Below, piece by piece: positions 60,475 through 64,000 of a stretch of DNA of 64,000 nt. The stretch's first letter is position 1; each line of letters starts with the position of its first letter. The stretch is from NCBI GenBank assembly GCA_903871605.1, contig CAIQHF010000051.1, positions 124,001-188,000 of the forward strand, given 5' to 3'. Origin of the DNA: an uncultured Sphingomonadaceae bacterium. GTDB lineage: Bacteria; Pseudomonadota; Alphaproteobacteria; Sphingomonadales; Sphingomonadaceae. Position numbers and translations under genes: made by a program. The notes under the pieces are model-generated. The model had not been told where the DNA came from. It ran no database searches and was given only the letters and a program-made list of their open reading frames with translations.

Positions 60475-62742
60475 TCAGAACTTCTTGTCGAATGCCACGC
60501 CGATCGTGCGCGGCGCTATGCCCGTCGCCCGAACGGCACTGTCGCCACCGTCCAGCCCCGTATCTTCTAGGCGGAGAAGACCAACCTTATCGAAGAGATT
60601 GGTAGCGTAGAGCGAAACGTCCCAGCCTTGGCTCTTGTCGCCAACGCCAATCCTTGCACCCAAGGTTGCGAAGCCGGGAAGCCTCTGAGTCGCCGCGTTG
60701 GTGCGCTGATAGAACATCCACTGAGCTGATTGGTAGGCGAAATCGAGCCTAAACAGACCTTGGAACCGGTCTGTCAAACTCCAGCCATACTGGGCAGATG
60801 CCTGAGCCGTGATCTTGGGTGAGCGAGGCACATAGTCACCCTTCAGACCGGCACCCGTAACTGTGATGCCGCCGGGCACCACCTGGTCGCCCTTGAGCTT
60901 GCCGACCGTGTATGATCCGGAGCCGGTCAATGTCAGCCCCCGGAACGGTGTGTAGGTCAAGTCGCCTTCAACACCGTTGACGCCGACCGTTCCGGCGTTC
61001 GCCACAATGTCGAAAATGCCGGCTTCCGCGATCGACTGGATGTCCTTCCAATCGAGGTGGAACCCGTCGACGTTCACGGTCAACTTGTGGTCGAAGAAGT
61101 TGGCTTTGATGCCTGCTTCATAGTTCGTGACGCTATCCGGCTTGTAGGGAACCAATGCGGCTGGCAGATTTAGCGCCTGGTTCGCGCCACCAGGCCTGAC
61201 ACCGGTCGAGGTCATCGCATAGACGAGAAGGTCAGGGGTCATCTGATAGGAGATGTTGAACTTGTAGAGCCAACCGTGGTTGGAAGACTTGTCCTGCGAG
61301 AAGGGCGTCTGCGTGATGCCGATCCGGGTAGCGGCGAGCGGGATTGCCCCGCCGACGGTATCCTTGAAGTCATAATAGCGGCCGCCAGCCTCGAACGTCA
61401 GCTTGTCGAACAGTTTGTAAGATACGTCGGCGTAGGCGGCCAACTGCTTCAGATTGCTTGTGATCCTTCGATCATAGATCTGAGTTCCAAGAGCGGCCGA
61501 CGCAGGCAGCAACAGTTCTCCGGTCACAGGATCCGCGTTATCCAGCTGACTAGAGCTGTGCTCCGACCTCACGGAATGGAAGCCGCCAACGGTCCATTGG
61601 AAAGGACCGCTGCTGGTGCTTGCCGCCCGAAGCTCCTGGGTTGCTGCGGTCATGTGCTGCAGCACATGGTCAGAAATCGGATTTCCTGGATAGAATCGGT
61701 TGAGTAGCTGAGAGACGTCGAAGTCATACTGTCGATATCGGCGAATCCACCCGGCATTTCCGGTGATTGCAACACCGCCAAGATCCCACTTAAAGGTCCC
61801 TGTATAGATGCGCATCTTGTCGGCCTGCTTCTGAAGACTTTTCAGCTCTGTCACGTAAGCCGGTGTAACGCCGTCGCGATAGCCATTATAGGCCCAATCG
61901 GGGTTGTTGCCGCTCGAGTCCTGAATGACGGCCATCCCGTCGATCGTCAGGTTGTCCATCGGCTTGAACCGCGCCATGACCCGACCGCCCCGGTTCGTGA
62001 CTTCGTTGAGATCCTTCCTGCCAAGTGCGGGATCGTCCACCCAGCCCGGGTTCTGGGTATAGAAGCCGACGGCGCGAACAGCGAGGATGTCCGTTACCAG
62101 GGGCACGTTGACTACGCCCTGGCCTTCATAGCCAGTGTCGCCGTGATCGACCGTGATCGACCGCCCGGCAATTTCACCCTCGTATTTTTCGAGGTTGGGA
62201 TTGTTAAAGAGGATCCGAACCGTGCCGGCCATTGAGCTGGAGCCGAATAGCGTCCCCTGTGGACCACGCAGCACCTCGACGTGGTCGACGTCAAAGAGCT
62301 GAACAGTGGGCGCTGACTCGCCAGCGTCGTTGTTGTTTCCGAGCGGGCTCGTAAGAGGGGTCTCGCCGTAATACAGTCCAACAGTTGGCTCACCCGCGGC
62401 TTGAATGCTTCGCAACACGATGCGATTGCCGCCGTCCGGTGTCGCCGCGAAGGTCAGTCCCGGCGCGATCCTCGACAGTTGAGTGCTGTCCGTAATAGTC
62501 GCGGTCTTAAGCGTGTCGCCTCGGACAGCCGTTAACGAAAGCGGTGTCTTTTCGAGCGCTGTGTCGCGCCGCAGCGCCGTTACGACAATGTCGCCAGTCG
62601 CCGGCGTGGCTGCGGCGTCGCTTGGCGCCGCAGGGGCGGCCGTCTGCGCGTTCGCCACTTGTGGCATGAACATCAGCGCGGAGCCAGCAAGGGCCAGCGC
62701 TCGGCGCGTGGGTACGTAGCAACCCAACGACTTCGAGACCAT
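60475..62742 (-). CDS. TonB-dependent receptor
   Basis: The product is 755 residues from ATG 62742, with AGGGGAA upstream. A signal peptide (ALALAGSALMFMPQVANAQ) is followed by the plug entry GDIVVTALRRDTALEKTPLSLTAV, the plug motif VEVLRGPQGTLFGSSSMAGTVRILF, and a barrel ending IGVAFDKKF. No STN domain is present. It belongs to the same receptor group as the one at 1249 (GPQGTL[FY]G with few plug cysteines). The MFS transporter, aspartase and, on the far side, a tartrate-dehydrogenase-like gene suggest uptake of a small organic or amino acid conjugate, but the substrate is unknown. Confidence 0.93.
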   Translation of the reverse strand: MVSKSLGCYVPTRRALALAGSALMFMPQVANAQTAAPAAPSDAAATPATGDIVVTALRRDTALEKTPLSLTAVRGDTLKTATITDSTQLSRIAPGLTFAATPDGGNRIVLRSIQAAGEPTVGLYYGETPLTSPLGNNNDAGESAPTVQLFDVDHVEVLRGPQGTLFGSSSMAGTVRILFNNPNLEKYEGEIAGRSITVDHGDTGYEGQGVVNVPLVTDILAVRAVGFYTQNPGWVDDPALGRKDLNEVTNRGGRVMARFKPMDNLTIDGMAVIQDSSGNNPDWAYNGYRDGVTPAYVTELKSLQKQADKMRIYTGTFKWDLGGVAITGNAGWIRRYRQYDFDVSQLLNRFYPGNPISDHVLQHMTAATQELRAASTSSGPFQWTVGGFHSVRSEHSSSQLDNADPVTGELLLPASAALGTQIYDRRITSNLKQLAAYADVSYKLFDKLTFEAGGRYYDFKDTVGGAIPLAATRIGITQTPFSQDKSSNHGWLYKFNISYQMTPDLLVYAMTSTGVRPGGANQALNLPAALVPYKPDSVTNYEAGIKANFFDHKLTVNVDGFHLDWKDIQSIAEAGIFDIVANAGTVGVNGVEGDLTYTPFRGLTLTGSGSYTVGKLKGDQVVPGGITVTGAGLKGDYVPRSPKITAQASAQYGWSLTDRFQGLFRLDFAYQSAQWMFYQRTNAATQRLPGFATLGARIGVGDKSQGWDVSLYATNLFDKVGLLRLEDTGLDGGDSAVRATGIAPRTIGVAFDKKF

Positions 62743-63300
62743 ATGTTCCCCCTTTTTATTAGAACTGAACTCCTGAGGCCTCGAACATGCCGTCTCCTTC
62801 ACCCCTTTGCAACGAACAATTCATTATAGTGACGTTTTTACGCCTTAGCCGGCGTGGCGATGTGTGAAGCGGTCAATATATTGCGCCGCAGGCGGACGGC
62901 GAGCGGCCAGTTTGAGCACGGAGCCGCATCGCTGGCGGATGGTCGGCTATCGTGTGTCAGATGCCTATGGCTCTCGTGTATGGTAGCACGAAGACGCATT
63001 CTTCATTTGAAATCGGATACCTATGAAATCGCCAGTTGACCTGGGAAGGTCCGGTGGCCGACGGCCATGGCGCGGTAATCGTCGACGAGGCGCATGGTGA
63101 CAAGGTTCACGGCGAATTGACCCACTAGGAGGAAGCGCAACATCGTCGTTTGATCGCGGTGTGGCTTACCCGTCACATCATCGCTGTAGGGATACCGGTT
63201 TCCCAAGCGCCGATCGTTTAGCGGTTCGATTTCCCGCAACTCGCATGCCGGCGAGCAAGCCCGATCTGCGGGCGATGGGTCAAAGCATTTTCGGCGACGG
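62743..63300. other. gap without a supported gene
   Basis: This contains the promoter side of the TBDR, with an A+T-rich stretch TTCATTATAGTGACGTTTTTACG near 62820, and short frames lacking recognisable protein homology. A 72-codon minus-strand frame at 63021-63239 is open but has no features that let me call it a gene. Confidence 0.5.
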
Positions 63301-64000
63301 TCAGATGGAAAGCGCGCCCTCGATCGCTAGGCCCATTTGTTGGGTCGTGGCCGTCCCGCCAAGATCGCGCGTGCGAGGCCCGAAATTAAGCACCGTTTCC
63401 AGTGCCCTCACGACGGCTGCTGCAGCAGAAGCTTCACCGAGATGGTCGAGCATCATCGCTCCGGACCAAATCATCCCGACCGGGTTCGCAATGCCCCGCC
63501 CAGCAATGTCAGGCGCCGATCCGTGAACCGGTTCGAACATCGACGGGTAGGCCCTCTCGGGGTTAATGCTCGCCGATGGCGCCAGACTGATCGGTCCGAC
63601 GCTGGCGGAGCCGAGGTCGGAAAGGATGTCCCCCATCAGGTTGGAAGCAACGATCACACCGAACTGCGCGCGCTGCTGGATCAGCCGGGCCGCGAGAATG
63701 TCAATGTGATGCTTTCCCGCGACAACGTCTAGATAGTCTGCGGCGATCAGCTCGCCGCGGGCATCCCAGTAGGGCATGCTGACATAGATTCCGTTTGACT
63801 TGGTCGCTCAGTCGAGTCTGCGCGCGTCGCGACGCGCGAGGTCGAAATCGTATCGGAAGATGCGATCCACGCCCTTTCGAGTAAAGACGCCATGCTGGAT
63901 CACCAACTCGGCATTGGTTCCGACCGCGAGATAGGATCCCTGATCCGAATATTCACCTTCGGTATTCTCGCGAACAATCAGATAGTCGATTCCGGTCGCA
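63301..64000 (-). pseudogene. tartrate/isopropylmalate-type dehydrogenase, in-frame TGA, N-terminus beyond window
   Basis: The minus strand from 64000 encodes TGIDYLIVRENTEGEYSDQGSYLAVGTN, then VFTRKGVDRIFRYDFDLARRDARRLD, a TGA at 63810-63808, then ATKSNGIYVSMPYWDARGE in the same frame and on to GSAPDIAGRGIANPVGMIWSGAMMLDHLG. This is the isocitrate/isopropylmalate dehydrogenase family, closest to TtuC tartrate dehydrogenase (S-A-T-K-S-N-G at the break). The stop replaces a codon that is usually serine, one base change away. If real, the enzyme is cut about mid-protein. An ATG at 63777 could restart the second half, but without the NAD-binding start that would hardly be active. Confidence 0.8.

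Noticed and set aside
63021-63239. 72-codon minus-strand frame considered as a transposase relic
   Set aside because: No transposase motif could be matched and the flanks show no terminal repeats.

Overview
The window reads as an accessory-rich stretch of a high-GC alphaproteobacterial replicon, most likely Sphingomonadaceae. Pointers to that family are four large TonB-dependent receptors (TBDRs), an UrcA-family protein, a DUF6961-like small protein, an ECF sigma/FecR pair, and alphaproteobacterial SOS boxes (GAAC-N7-GAAC). The trb conjugation cluster leaves open whether this is chromosome, ICE or megaplasmid. No rRNA, intact tRNA or CRISPR array was seen.

Layout. (1) 1-7850, metabolic: tail of a partial gene, UrcA protein, small secreted protein, TBDR, membrane fatty-acid/sterol hydroxylase, secreted beta-propeller, and an SDR divergent from a LysR regulator. 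(2) 7900-20060, defence-like island, almost all on the minus strand: an IS3-family relic; a proteasome-like Ntn hydrolase with a membrane partner; an Mrr-type nuclease with a YafQ-type toxin and a proline-tailed protein; a DinJ-type antitoxin on the opposite strand; a GHKL ATPase fused to a PD-(D/E)XK-like domain with an HEPN partner; a DnaE2 C-terminal relic; and a complete Lamassu-type (ABC-three-component) operon. (3) 20320-22057, an exodeoxyribonuclease III pseudogene split by a complete IS5-family element with CTAA target duplication.

(4) 22027-30585, DNA-damage block. One SOS box sits between two divergent SRAP genes. The leftward operon is SRAP(Cys-less)-alkB-trxC-hypothetical. The rightward gene is a canonical SRAP. 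A second SOS box precedes imuA-imuB-dnaE2. (5) 30801-34602, polyol use: MFS permease, mannitol-type dehydrogenase and ROK fructokinase. (6) 34653-44503: ECF sigma, FecR, two TBDRs (one with the STN signalling domain), a periplasmic GDPD and a class A acid phosphatase. Both TBDRs share an upstream motif and probably form one cell-surface-signalling regulon for phosphate esters. (7) 44919-54067, trbBCDEJKLFGI mating-pair formation operon with overlapping genes, followed by a convergent LysR gene. (8) 55026-64000: membrane protein, membrane-tethered LuxR-type regulator, hemerythrin-like protein, aspartase, Spinster-type MFS, TBDR, and a tartrate-dehydrogenase-like gene with an in-frame TGA running off the window.

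The best candidates for undescribed biology are the GHKL/PD-(D/E)XK + HEPN pair (13112-15891) and the proteasome-like Ntn hydrolase + membrane coiled-coil pair (8715-10429). Both pairs are joined by GTGA start/stop overlaps and lie beside Lamassu. All family assignments come from reading motifs by eye; no database search was run.
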